37,541 nucleotides of DNA from Bacillus pseudomycoides. GTDB taxonomy: Bacteria; Bacillota; Bacilli; Bacillales; Bacillaceae_G. The notes beneath the pieces were generated by a model. It had not been told where the DNA came from. It worked only from the letters and a program-made list of their open reading frames with translations, and did no database searches. Below, piece by piece: positions 7,724 through 15,481 of the stretch (positions are counted from its first letter, which is position 1; each line of letters opens with the position of its first letter). A program made the position numbers and the translations under genes. Location of the stretch: positions 1-37,541 of the forward strand of contig NZ_NVOY01000028.1 of the NCBI RefSeq assembly GCF_002551005.1, written 5' to 3'.

Positions 7724-8065
7724 ATGAAACTCATCCTTCAAACAGAAGATCAGGCAGTTCTCGAGAAGACCATCCTTCTTTTTGTATTAAGCATCGTTGA
7801 AAGTTTAAAATTAAAAGTTGTTTCCCTTGATGAAGCCTATCGATACATATTTAATCTAGACGTACTGGAATTGTTAATGGACCGCAGTATTGATGATAAA
7901 GTATTAGAAATTGTCCATTTTGGCATCGAATTAGAAGACATTCAAAATTTAATCCCTGAAGATTTAGAACAAAATATTGAAGAGTTAAAATGGCGCTGTA
8001 TTCAAGTACTAAGCGACTATGAAATGTATGAAGAAACGGAACAATTATTTGAAGATATTCGGTAA
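7724..8065 (+). CDS. DUF3969-family hypothetical protein
   Basis: An acidic, mostly helical 113-residue protein rich in Leu, Glu and Ile (starts MKLILQTEDQAVLEKTILLF; ends EETEQLFEDIR). The resemblance to DUF3969, a small Firmicutes family of unknown function, is recalled rather than computed. The start is taken at 7724 because the upstream in-frame ATG at 7712 is itself part of the GGAGGTG ribosome site. It appears monocistronic and is followed by a terminator shared with the converging small gene. Confidence 0.7.
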   Translation: MKLILQTEDQAVLEKTILLFVLSIVESLKLKVVSLDEAYRYIFNLDVLELLMDRSIDDKVLEIVHFGIELEDIQNLIPEDLEQNIEELKWRCIQVLSDYEMYEETEQLFEDIR

Positions 8066-8071
8066 GTAGAA

Positions 8072-8095
8072 AAAAGCACCTTTTCAGGTGCTTTT
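8072..8095. terminator. Terminator between converging genes
   Basis: Stem AAAAGCACCT / AGGTGCTTTT (8072-8081 with 8086-8095), loop TTTC. The plus side runs into TTTTAATGTTTTTT. The minus-strand gene ends inside the stem, so the hairpin may serve both directions. Confidence 0.75.
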
Positions 8096-8252
8096 AATGT
8101 TTTTTCAAACTATTTTTATACGTTTCAATATTCACTGGTAATTCTTCCTCTTCTAACGTATGTTCATTTACATCTTTATGAATATACGCACCTTTTGGAG
8201 GTTGATGATCATGTCCTTTTTTCTTATGATCAAAGGATTTACCGCGTCCCAT
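8094..8252 (-). CDS. Small His/Lys-rich hypothetical protein (52 aa)
   Basis: ATG 8252-8250 with GGAAGGTGTTAGT upstream opens a 52-codon ORF beginning MGRGKSFDHKKKGHDHQPPK and ending in TAA within the adjoining terminator. The N-terminal third is basic and His-rich, the rest acidic (HTLEEEELPVNIETY). There is no signal peptide or membrane segment. It resembles the short lineage-specific proteins common in Bacillus, but I do not recognise a named family. His clusters could bind metal, which is inference only. Confidence 0.6.
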   Translation of the reverse strand: MGRGKSFDHKKKGHDHQPPKGAYIHKDVNEHTLEEEELPVNIETYKNSLKKH

Positions 8253-8370
8253 ACTAACACCTTCCTTTACCTAAAGTCTATGTTAGTATAAATAAAAGGT
8301 CGTCGACATATGCAATGGTTTGTTGTATTTCCGAGGAAATGGTAGAAAATTGTATTATTCGTTACTTAAC

Positions 8371-8441
8371 GAGCGGTAGAACCGATTTACTCTAACAAAA
8401 TACAACTTGACCGCTTCTATGCGCGGCCAGATGCTCTCGCC
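8371..8441 (+). repeat. Dispersed structured repeat, copy 2
   Basis: Second copy of the element at 6428-6483. 8408-8441 matches it except for one C-to-T change and the last base before the shared CTAAAAA tail. GAGC (8371-8374) pairs with GCTC (8433-8436), and the C-to-T change still allows a G-U pair, so the outer stem is kept. The spacer between the stem arms is longer than in copy 1. It lies between the 52-aa gene and the 3' end of ytaF. Confidence 0.55.
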
Positions 8442-8484
8442 TCCCCTAAAAACACGGGTTTATGTCATCTTTTCCATATATCTT

Positions 8485-9093
8485 TCACAAAAGCTGCTTA
8501 ACTGCAATGATAATAAGCAAAGCTCCAGCAATGATAGTTGCCCATTTCCCTAGATACAGCGCTAAGTATTTTTTACCGATATACGAACAAAACCTAACAC
8601 ATAAGAAGCTAAAGCAACCTGAAATTATAGCCGTTATCCACAAATTCAAGTTTGTCACACCTGCATCAAAACCACCTGCAATGTTATTAATGGATAATGC
8701 AACGCCAAGTACAATTGCTTCTGTAAAGCCAATTGTTTTAGACTCATCAAAATCAGCTGCTTCTGGATTACGTAAAATACGCATCAGCACATTGCTTTGC
8801 TTTCTTTCTCCTTCCTCTTTACTAAATAGCGGCTGACATAATACCAATACACCAATACTCCCAAGTATGATAGCACCAATCACATTAGCGGCAGCACTTG
8901 AAATAAATAAAGAAAGCCAACTCCCAAGAAAACCTGCCAAAAGGGTACAGAAAAAACCGAAGAAAGCTATGATAAAATTGTTGGACCATGAGATATGAAT
9001 CCTCCGAATTCCATAAGCAATGCCTACACCTGCATTATCTAAATTTGAAGCAATCCCAATAAAAAGAATGGGAAGTAAACTTGTTATATACAT
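8485..9093 (-). CDS. ytaF: Sporulation membrane protein YtaF (MntP-like fold)
   Basis: 202 residues with about six hydrophobic segments. The first carries IASNLDNAGVGIAYGIRRI and the fourth NNIAGGFDAGVTNLN. These duplicated N/D-rich motifs in membrane helices are typical of the YtaF/MntP (DUF204) family. YtaF itself is expressed in sporulating Bacillus, and its substrate is not established. ATG 9093 follows AAAGGAGTGCTTATTG; an in-frame TTG one codon upstream is less likely. The gene diverges from the XRE-DUF1232 gene. Confidence 0.85.
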   Translation of the reverse strand: MYITSLLPILFIGIASNLDNAGVGIAYGIRRIHISWSNNFIIAFFGFFCTLLAGFLGSWLSLFISSAAANVIGAIILGSIGVLVLCQPLFSKEEGERKQSNVLMRILRNPEAADFDESKTIGFTEAIVLGVALSINNIAGGFDAGVTNLNLWITAIISGCFSFLCVRFCSYIGKKYLALYLGKWATIIAGALLIIIAVKQLL

Positions 9094-9220
9094 CAATAAG
9101 CACTCCTTTATTGCACTTTTTATTGCATCGTATGCAAATATTGAGAAACTGTGCCTGTCTGTTTCATATACTTTTAATAAAATATCAACATTTCAGAAAC
9201 AAAAAGGAGCGCCTAAACCT

Positions 9221-9889
9221 ATGTCTACTCAAAATATAAATCATCAACTCGGTACGGTATTAAAAGAATTGTTACAAGAGCGTTCATTATCGATGCGGCA
9301 GTTTGGAACGCTAACCGATATTGATCCTTCCACCATTTCACGAATTATTAACGGAAAGCAACAAGCGAAGAAAAAGCATCTTCAAAAGTTTGCGGAATGT
9401 CTCCAAATTCCTATACAGTTTTTATATGATGCAACGTACGCTAAACAGCCTCACCAAACTACTGAACCCCAGACTGAAATGTATACATCAATTGATGCCA
9501 TTCAAAACACATTACAATCCTCTAACTTATTTGATTACAAGTACACAACAACTCGTGTAAAACAAGAACTTGAAAATTACGAGCGCTATGCGAAAACAAC
9601 AGAAGGCACCCGTCTTATTCACGAAGGATTCTCAACAAAATTGCAACAACTTGATAGCACAGGTCCGTTCATTGATCAACTTACAGATATGTATCATCAA
9701 TTTTGCAAAGAAACGATTCCATCGCAAGAACGAGCAACTATCGGAAGTGCCTTGCTCTATTTCGTTTTATCAACAGATATTATTCCAGATTACGTATTTC
9801 CTATTGGATACTTAGATGATGCAATTGCAGTAGAATTAGTAAAGGAAAAATTAATTGCGATGAAACACAAGTCGGAGAAAGAAGAATAA
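9221..9889 (+). CDS. XRE-family HTH protein with a C-terminal DUF1232 (YkvA-like) domain
   Basis: 222 residues from ATG 9221, preceded by AAAAAGGAG. Residues about 8-62 are a Cro/C1-type helix-turn-helix (SMRQFGTLTDIDPSTISRII, GKQQAKKKHLQKFAECLQIP). A helical linker follows, and about 155-205 carry the DUF1232 signature LYFVLSTDIIPDYVFPIGYL-DD. DUF1232 is a short, probably membrane-associating module of unknown role, so this may be a DNA-binding regulator tethered to or responding to the membrane. It is transcribed away from ytaF and ends at a strong terminator. DNA targets are unknown. Confidence 0.8.
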   Translation: MSTQNINHQLGTVLKELLQERSLSMRQFGTLTDIDPSTISRIINGKQQAKKKHLQKFAECLQIPIQFLYDATYAKQPHQTTEPQTEMYTSIDAIQNTLQSSNLFDYKYTTTRVKQELENYERYAKTTEGTRLIHEGFSTKLQQLDSTGPFIDQLTDMYHQFCKETIPSQERATIGSALLYFVLSTDIIPDYVFPIGYLDDAIAVELVKEKLIAMKHKSEKEE

Positions 9890-9906
9890 CTCATTCCACA
9901 CAAATA

Positions 9907-9945
9907 ACAAAGAAAATCGGCGCAACATGCACCGATTTTCTTTGT
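9907..9945. terminator. Bidirectional terminator
   Basis: 14-bp perfect stem (9907-9920 with 9932-9945, ACAAAGAAAATCGG and complement). It lies between the converging XRE-DUF1232 gene and the amino acid permease gene and has T-rich tracts on both sides. Confidence 0.8.
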
Positions 9946-9950
9946 TTTGA

Positions 9951-11366
9951 TTATAGGCTGTGTACTTCTTTTTCGGTCGTTTCTTCAACCTGTTTCGCCT
10001 TTTTATTCTTAGAAAAATGATAAAACAGTAAGCATACTAACATAAACGGAATGCCGCAATACAATGCCATACGTTGATCTGGGATGAAAGCCATGCTCAC
10101 AATTACGATCATATTTAATACGAAAGAAAGAAGAGGCACAAGCGGATATAACGGCGTTTTGAATTTCAAATCCTTAATATCTCCGCCTTGTTTTACATAC
10201 TTTCTTCTACCTAAAAGGTTTGATAAAGCAATCGATGCCCAAACTAGTATTGCACCGAATCCTGCAATGGAAAGAAGCCATAAATAAACTGTATCCTCTG
10301 CATATATACCACATAATAATGACAGACAACCAACAATCGTACTTGCGATTAATGCATAAATAGGAACACCCTTTTTAGATAACTTCCCAAAAATCGGACT
10401 AATCAACCCTTGGCTCGACATAGACCACAGCATACGTGAAGTTGCATATAAGCCAGAATTTGCTACTGATAGCACCGCTGTAATAATAACGAAGTTCATA
10501 ATATCTGCGGCATATGGAATCCCAATTTTATCAAATACAACTACAAACGGGCTTTCCACTAACCCCGCTTGTTGCCATGGGAATAAGCCAGCAAGTATAA
10601 ACATTGAAAGGATAAAGAAAACGAATATACGCCAAACCGTGTTATTAATTGCTTTCGGAACTGTTTTCTCTGGATTTTCACTCTCTCCAGCCGCAATCCC
10701 AACAATTTCAGTTCCCTGAAAGGAGAAGTTGACGGCAATCATTGTAACTAGAATCGCTTTCAGTCCATTCGGGAACAGTCCCCCGTGATCCGTAAAGTTT
10801 GAAAGCATCGGTGCTGCTTCATTTCCTTTCATATGTAAAAAACCAAACATCGCTGCACCGCCTAAAATAATAAACGCAATAATCGTAATGACTTTAATAC
10901 CCGCAAACCAAAACTCAACCTCTGCAAAACTCCGTGATGATAATGCATTAATAGCAAAAAGAAGTACTGCAAAAGCAACGCACCAAATCCAAGATGGAGC
11001 ATGCGGAAACCAGCGCTTCATTAAAATGCTCACTGCGATTAGCTCAATCCCTATCGTAACAGCCCAGTTTAGCCATGACATCCAACCGACTACATAACCT
11101 ACCGCAGGCGAAATATTCTTTGTAGCATACATTTGATAAGATCCTGCATTCGGCATGGCAACTGCTAATTCGCCAAGGCAGAGCATCGTTAAATACATAA
11201 CAAAGCCCCCAACAAGATACGCGACAAGTGCACCGCCTGGTCCAGCTTCATGAATTGTATAGCCAGATCCTAAGAAAAGCCCTGTACCAATAACCCCTCC
11301 AAGTGCAATCATAAATATGTGTCGACTTTTTAACTCTCGCTTTAACTCCTGGTTTTGCTTTTCCAT
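9951..11366 (-). CDS. RocE-like amino acid permease (APC family)
   Basis: 471 residues, twelve hydrophobic segments, with the APC/AAT signature near the N-terminus (SRHIFMIALGGVIGTGLFLG). GTEIVGIAAGESENPEKTVP, the segment after helix 6, is very close to B. subtilis RocE, the arginine/ornithine permease, as is the LKFKTPLYPLVP stretch near the C-terminus. Substrate is inferred to be a cationic or related amino acid. ATG 11366 is chosen because AGGGGGGTTCAT precedes it; the longer ORF has no signal. A cre-like sequence lies just upstream. A lipoyl-like gene, a sigma-54-type promoter and a divergent sigma-54 activator lie further upstream, recalling the RocR-controlled roc genes. Confidence 0.85.
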   Translation of the reverse strand: MEKQNQELKRELKSRHIFMIALGGVIGTGLFLGSGYTIHEAGPGGALVAYLVGGFVMYLTMLCLGELAVAMPNAGSYQMYATKNISPAVGYVVGWMSWLNWAVTIGIELIAVSILMKRWFPHAPSWIWCVAFAVLLFAINALSSRSFAEVEFWFAGIKVITIIAFIILGGAAMFGFLHMKGNEAAPMLSNFTDHGGLFPNGLKAILVTMIAVNFSFQGTEIVGIAAGESENPEKTVPKAINNTVWRIFVFFILSMFILAGLFPWQQAGLVESPFVVVFDKIGIPYAADIMNFVIITAVLSVANSGLYATSRMLWSMSSQGLISPIFGKLSKKGVPIYALIASTIVGCLSLLCGIYAEDTVYLWLLSIAGFGAILVWASIALSNLLGRRKYVKQGGDIKDLKFKTPLYPLVPLLSFVLNMIVIVSMAFIPDQRMALYCGIPFMLVCLLFYHFSKNKKAKQVEETTEKEVHSL

Positions 11367-11388
11367 ATGAACCCCCCTAGGCAAAAAT

Positions 11389-11402
11389 GTAAACGCTTTA
11401 AA
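11389..11402. promoter_or_regulatory. Candidate cre site upstream of the permease
   Basis: TGTAAACGCTTTAA matches the cre consensus TGWAANCGNTNWCA at all but one fixed base. It lies 23-36 bases upstream of the permease start, where CcpA binding would block transcription. Confidence 0.5.
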
Positions 11403-11458
11403 AATAATATAAAAAGAATAAAGTGCATTCTCATTATTACTACCAACTTGTAACAAGA

Positions 11459-11485
11459 GGGAGATTTTTCAAAAGAAAATCTCCC
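11459..11485 (-). terminator. Hairpin between the lipoyl-like gene and the permease
   Basis: 10-bp perfect stem GGGAGATTTT / AAAATCTCCC. On the minus strand it is followed only by TCTTGTT, so it may be a weak terminator or attenuator that partly separates the two genes. Confidence 0.45.
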
Positions 11486-11599
11486 AATCCAAGGAAATAC
11501 TTATCACACGATAAATAGTTGCTACGAAAAATTTTTTATCATTTACTACAATTGTTTAAAAGACTCTTAGAAAACGGTACATTATCCAGAAAGACTGTA

Positions 11600-11854
11600 T
11601 CAATCACTTCCTGTAATTAATAAATCATCCCTAACTGCTATTAATAATGTTTCATTCGTGATAACTTGTCCTTCTTCTACTTCTAGCAATTCCACATAGC
11701 CGCTGATTCCCACTTTAACTTCTACTTTCCGCTCATCCATGGTTTCAATTAAAGCTAATTTCTCCCACTCATAAACATAGGAGCTTTCATTAATAAATAA
11801 TTTTGCAACTCTGCCATAACAAGGACTGTACACGTTTTCTATCACTGTTTTCAT
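11600..11854 (-). CDS. Lipoyl/biotinyl-domain-like protein lacking the modified lysine (84 aa)
   Basis: A single hammerhead-like domain: SPCYGRVAKLFINESSYVYE, then LALIETMDERKVEVKVGISG, then VELLEVEEGQVITNETLL. Gly and hydrophobic spacing matches biotinyl/lipoyl carrier domains. At the tip of the turn, where carriers have AMKM or (T/S)DK with the modified Lys, this protein has TMDE, so classical modification is unlikely. Such small proteins are often annotated as biotin carboxyl carrier subunits, which would be misleading here. AGAGGGG precedes the ATG. A -24/-12 type promoter lies 83 bases upstream of the start, and the sigma-54 activator is divergent. A role with the RocE-like permease is inferred from position only. 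Confidence 0.65.
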   Translation of the reverse strand: MKTVIENVYSPCYGRVAKLFINESSYVYEWEKLALIETMDERKVEVKVGISGYVELLEVEEGQVITNETLLIAVRDDLLITGSD

Positions 11855-11936
11855 CTTTTAAACCCCTCTTTCTTATTAAGTGCTCATGTAACTCTATTGA
11901 TCCACCTCCAAGTTTATAGGATTCAACTACTATTCA

Positions 11937-11952
11937 TGCAAGATATGTACCA
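11937..11952 (-). promoter_or_regulatory. Sigma-54 (SigL) -24/-12 promoter
   Basis: Read on the minus strand: TGGTAC-ATATC-TTGCA. The GG and GC dinucleotides have the canonical 10-base spacing and the flanks match TGGCAC-N5-TTGCA with one change. Transcription would start near 11925 and run into the lipoyl-like gene and perhaps the permease. The adjacent divergent gene encodes a sigma-54 activator with an intact GAFTGA loop. Confidence 0.75.
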
Positions 11953-12046
11953 ACCTAGTTTCTTACCTGGAATTAAGAGTTCGTACTGAAAAAATCTGCA
12001 TTCCACGCAAAACCTTTCTTCTCCTTTACAGATTTTTAAGATTAAA

Positions 12047-12080
12047 AGCGCAAATTTTTTTTGCATAACCGCAAAAATTT
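12047..12080. promoter_or_regulatory. Candidate activator-binding repeats (UAS)
   Basis: GCAAATTTTTTTTGC (12050-12064) is an inverted GCAAA/TTTGC pair, followed by a further GCAAAAATT (12071-12079). They lie about 100-140 bases upstream of the -24/-12 element and just before the activator gene, a usual distance for an enhancer-type site. Confidence 0.35.
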
Positions 12081-12135
12081 TATTAAAATTAAGAAAAATC
12101 AGTCTTCATAGGGTATAACAAGGAGAAGATGAAAC

Positions 12136-13551
12136 ATGTATACAGAAGAAATCAATTTCAAAAAATTAGTTGAAATGAATACGTTATATGAAACATTACT
12201 GAATGAAATTGATATTGGGATTCACATGATTAACGAAGAAGGCAAAACAATCATCTATAATCGCAAAATGATGGAAATTGAATCGATGGATCATAAAGAT
12301 GTACTATATAAAAATCTTTTAGAAGTATTTGCATTTGAAGCAAACCAAAATAGTACTCTTATCGAGGCATTAACAGTTGGAAAAGCGAGGAAAAATATAA
12401 AGCAAACGTATTTTAATAATAAAGGGCAAGAAATTACAACGATTAATGATACCTTTCCTATAGTGAGAAATGGGAAAATTAAAGGCGCTATTGAAATCGT
12501 AAAGGAGATTCCTCCATTCAAACAAACTAGTAAAGACAGCTCTATTCGAGGGCATCATACTAAATTTACCTTCAATCATATAATCGGTAATTCTAACGCT
12601 ATTCAATCTGTTATTGCAGAAGCAAAAAGAGTAACACGCACCTCTTCTTCTGTACTGATCGTGGGAGAAACAGGAACTGGAAAAGAACTATTTGCACAAA
12701 GTATTCATCATGAAAGCCAGCGTGCCGGAAATCCTTTTATCTCGCAAAATTGCGCGGCCATTCCTGAAACTTTAATGGAAAGCTTATTATTCGGTACAAA
12801 TAAAGGAGCTTTTACAGGGGCAATCGATAAACCAGGTTTATTTGAGGAAGCACATGGAGGAACTTTATTATTAGATGAAATTAACTCGTTAAGCCCAGCC
12901 CTGCAAGCTAAATTGTTGCGTGCAATCCAAGATAAAACAATACGAAGAATCGGAGGAACACAAGAAAAAGAAGTAGACGTTCGCATCATAGCCACAATTA
13001 ATGAAGATCCGATTGAAGCTATCACGCATAATCGCCTGCGAAAAGATTTATATTACAGATTAAGCGTCGTTACTTTATTTCTCCCACCTTTAAGACAGCG
13101 TAAAGAAGACATCTTATCGCTTCTTCATCGCTTTATTGAAAAATATAATACGCAGTTTGGTTTACGAGTACAAGCTGTGGATGACAGCGTAATTGATTTT
13201 TTCTATAAACACGATTGGCCTGGGAATATACGCGAATTAGAGCACATCATTGAAGGCTCTATGAACTTAATTGAAGATGAAGATGTGATTACAACATCCC
13301 ATCTCCCAACCCGTTTTTATGAGCTAACAAAAAATGAATGCAACATTCATCCTCCTCTAGCTAATTGGGAAATAGAAAACTCAGATCACACTTCTAGAAC
13401 TTTAAAGAACACAATAAAAGAAATGGAAAAAGAATATATTATTGAAATTCTTAGCGAGCATAATGGAAATATCTCGCAAGCCGCAAAATATTTAGGTTTG
13501 AGTAGGCAGAACTTGCAATATCGATTGAAAAAGTATGGGCTCAATACGTAA
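12136..13551 (+). CDS. Sigma-54-dependent activator (PAS-AAA+-Fis HTH), RocR-like
   Basis: 471 residues. A PAS-like sensor occupies about 12-125 (LLNEIDIGIHMINEEGKTII). The AAA+ core follows, with Walker A GETGTGKE (177-184), the sigma-54 contact loop GAFTGA (224-229), Walker B TLLLDEIN (243-250) and a sensor/arginine region RLRKDLYYRLSVV. The C-terminal Fis-type HTH reads GNISQAAKYLGLSRQNLQYR. The layout is that of B. subtilis RocR, which activates arginine-catabolic genes with SigL. The partner promoter is probably the one at 11937-11952, upstream of the divergent lipoyl-like gene and RocE-like permease. AAGGAG lies 10 bases before the ATG. The effector is unknown. Confidence 0.9.
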   Translation: MYTEEINFKKLVEMNTLYETLLNEIDIGIHMINEEGKTIIYNRKMMEIESMDHKDVLYKNLLEVFAFEANQNSTLIEALTVGKARKNIKQTYFNNKGQEITTINDTFPIVRNGKIKGAIEIVKEIPPFKQTSKDSSIRGHHTKFTFNHIIGNSNAIQSVIAEAKRVTRTSSSVLIVGETGTGKELFAQSIHHESQRAGNPFISQNCAAIPETLMESLLFGTNKGAFTGAIDKPGLFEEAHGGTLLLDEINSLSPALQAKLLRAIQDKTIRRIGGTQEKEVDVRIIATINEDPIEAITHNRLRKDLYYRLSVVTLFLPPLRQRKEDILSLLHRFIEKYNTQFGLRVQAVDDSVIDFFYKHDWPGNIRELEHIIEGSMNLIEDEDVITTSHLPTRFYELTKNECNIHPPLANWEIENSDHTSRTLKNTIKEMEKEYIIEILSEHNGNISQAAKYLGLSRQNLQYRLKKYGLNT

Positions 13552-13579
13552 TCTTAGAAGTTTCTATAAGTGCAAAAAA

Positions 13580-13610
13580 ATAAAGGCCGTTCCGAAAGAA
13601 CGGTCTTTAT
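13580..13610. terminator. Bidirectional terminator
   Basis: 13-bp stem (13580-13592 with 13598-13610, ATAAAGGCCGTTC with one G-U pair), loop CGAAA, between the converging activator and truA genes. Read on the minus strand it is followed by TTTTTTGC. Confidence 0.8.
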
Positions 13611-13616
13611 TTCTCC

Positions 13617-14354
13617 CTAAAAATCAATTTTCTCCAAATACAACCCGCTCGCATCAGCAAGACAATTGATTTGATTTCGTTGTTTTTCCTCTAAAATTTG
13701 TGGTATTGCTTCAGCATCTAACTGGCCTAATCCAACTTCTATTAACGCCCCAACAATCTTTCTCACCATATTGTGAAGAAATCCGTTTCCGCTCACTCTA
13801 ATTTGGACGAAGCCATCCTTTTCCGTTACATCTAACGAGTAGATTTCACGAACCATAGATTTTTTCTTCGACTTAGCATTAGAGAAAGCCGTAAAATCAT
13901 GCGAACCGATTAAATATTGAGCTGCTTTTTTCATGCGTTCAATATTTAACTTTTTTCCAACATGCATGCTGTACTTACGCATGAATGGATTCGTATGTTC
14001 CTCATTCCAAATCTTATATAAATACGTTTTCGCTTTCGAATTGTAGCGGGCATGAAAACGCTCCGAAACTAATTCCACGTTCGTAACACTAATATCATTT
14101 GGTAAGTATTGATTTAAATATTTTTTCACTTTATGTTCTGCCAAATTCTCATCACTTTTAAAGTTAGCGATTTGATTCAAAGCATGCACACCTGCATCGG
14201 TTCTGCTGCAGCCAATAATTTCAATTTCTCTTCCGATCATTTCTGATAATATGCTTTCGATTTTTCCTTGAATGGTATTATCGTTATTCCCGAGACGCTG
14301 CCAACCTTTATAGCGGCCGCCGTCATATTGAATTGTTAATTTGTAGTTGTTCAT
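13617..14354 (-). CDS. truA: tRNA pseudouridine synthase A, second copy type
   Basis: 245 residues, full length for TruA, which makes pseudouridine at tRNA positions 38-40. Catalytic D53 lies in GCSRTDAGVHA. Other landmarks are YDGGRYKGWQ near the start, RFHARYNSKAKTYLYKI, and GNGFLHNMVRKIVGALIEVG. It stands apart from the ribosomal-protein/cbiO cluster where the main bacilli truA usually lies, so this is probably the additional B. cereus-group paralogue (often called truA2). The ribosome site is weak (GTAGCAGAAAACA), suggesting low translation. Confidence 0.9.
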   Translation of the reverse strand: MNNYKLTIQYDGGRYKGWQRLGNNDNTIQGKIESILSEMIGREIEIIGCSRTDAGVHALNQIANFKSDENLAEHKVKKYLNQYLPNDISVTNVELVSERFHARYNSKAKTYLYKIWNEEHTNPFMRKYSMHVGKKLNIERMKKAAQYLIGSHDFTAFSNAKSKKKSMVREIYSLDVTEKDGFVQIRVSGNGFLHNMVRKIVGALIEVGLGQLDAEAIPQILEEKQRNQINCLADASGLYLEKIDF

Positions 14355-14791
14355 TGTTTTCTGCTACTAAACCTATTCTGTTTTTAGTAACAGATTCACC
14401 GCCTTTCTTTTACCTGTACCTAAATATACACCTTCATATGAAAAAATACCACGCTACAGAGCACTAGGGTAGATAATGAATACAAAAAGACCGATTTTAC
14501 TCGGTCTCTTGTATTCATGCTTATAGGGGTAATCACAGGGTTCTTGTTGTAGATCGCAAAGTTATTATTCATATCTAAAAATATAGAAGTCAATTCATGA
14601 TTTTTTTATTGTTTATCTTTACCTGAACTAACAGTAAAGGAAAAAACCACCTGTTAAAGCAGGTGGTATCTCCTCACATAATAGCGTTCAACTCTTCTTA
14701 CAACTTTCCATTTCCTCAAAAATTTACTTAATATCCGCAATATAACTATATTGAATCAATTCAAAGGAAAGGATTCAACCCCTAACCTTGT
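14355..14791. other. Gene-free gap with hairpins
   Basis: No convincing gene is present. Besides the terminator listed separately, 14478-14516 folds as GAATACAA...AGACCGA / TCGGTCT...TTGTATTC without a T-run. A short TACTAAA/TTTAGTA hairpin (14365-14389) lies just upstream of truA. No promoter was recognised with confidence. Confidence 0.5.
14641..14667 (-). terminator. Terminator downstream of the DinB-like gene
   Basis: Stem ACCACCTG / CAGGTGGT (14646-14653 with 14660-14667), loop TTAAAG. On the minus strand it is followed by TTTTTCC. It lies about 125 bases past the DinB-like stop, leaving a long 3' leader without an ORF. Confidence 0.75.
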
Positions 14792-15289
14792 TTAGACCGG
14801 ATATCCGCCTGTTGGCGGTGGCCAAGCACTAAATAATCTGCGAATCAGTACAATTTCTCCCAAATGGTAGGAATTGTGAGATGCAATATTGCGTAGCACA
14901 CCGCCTGGGGTTTCACCAGACCAGCTCTCCAATGGTTCGTCCAATTGAACCGTTTGGGCAATCGTGCATGCCTGTTCAATCCCCTGAAGAAAATACTGAA
15001 TCGTCTGTTTCCACTCTTCCTCACTGCCAGGACATTCTTCTTCAGGCCAGCTCTCTCCTACATGAGCAGGCAGTTCAGGTTTTTCCCCCTGAGCAGCTAA
15101 TAAGAGAAAATCTTGCCAGTAAGTCATGTGTTTCACTAATTGATAAATAGAATAAGGTAGTTCCTCTCTGCGTTTTCCCGCAAGAACCACGTCTATATCC
15201 GACAAAGCATTCTTGACGGGAAGATGCCCTCGTTCTCCTCTTAACGATTTTACTAATGCCTCGCTAAACGCTTTATTTGATTTCTCCAT
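14792..15289 (-). CDS. DinB-superfamily protein
   Basis: 165 residues forming the four-helix DinB/YfiT-like bundle. Likely metal ligands are the His in QLVKHMTYWQDF (about residue 49) and the two in NIASHNSYHLGEIVLIRRLF. Proteins of this fold are putative metal-dependent hydrolases or thiol transferases; no substrate can be inferred. The AGGAGGGGAG ribosome site lies 9 bases before ATG 15289. Base composition is higher in GC than the flanks (for example 31 of 60 at 15001-15060 against 18 of 60 at 15841-15900), suggesting a different history from its neighbours. Confidence 0.85.
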   Translation of the reverse strand: MEKSNKAFSEALVKSLRGERGHLPVKNALSDIDVVLAGKRREELPYSIYQLVKHMTYWQDFLLLAAQGEKPELPAHVGESWPEEECPGSEEEWKQTIQYFLQGIEQACTIAQTVQLDEPLESWSGETPGGVLRNIASHNSYHLGEIVLIRRLFSAWPPPTGGYPV

Positions 15290-15380
15290 AATAATCGACT
15301 CCCCTCCTGCTTTACCTTCTAATTTTCCGATTTTATTGTTCCGTTTCTTTTATGAATATTACAATAAAAAAACATCAAGC

Positions 15381-15420
15381 ATCACCGACTTTTTAACGTA
15401 CAAGAAATCGGTGATTTTTA
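15381..15420 (+). terminator. Weak plus-strand hairpin with T-run
   Basis: ATCACCGA (15381-15388) pairs with TCGGTGAT (15408-15415) and is followed by TTTTTATTT. The loop is long (19 bases) and no plus-strand gene precedes it, so it is weak or incidental. Confidence 0.3.
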
Positions 15421-15481
15421 TTTAAATGGGACCTTAACGTACAATTTTCTTATTTTGTTCGTATTAGGACTATATTTTAAA

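Noticed and set aside
12708-13025. 105-codon minus-strand ORF
   Set aside because: Antisense to the conserved AAA+ core of the sigma-54 activator; composition is explained by the sense strand.
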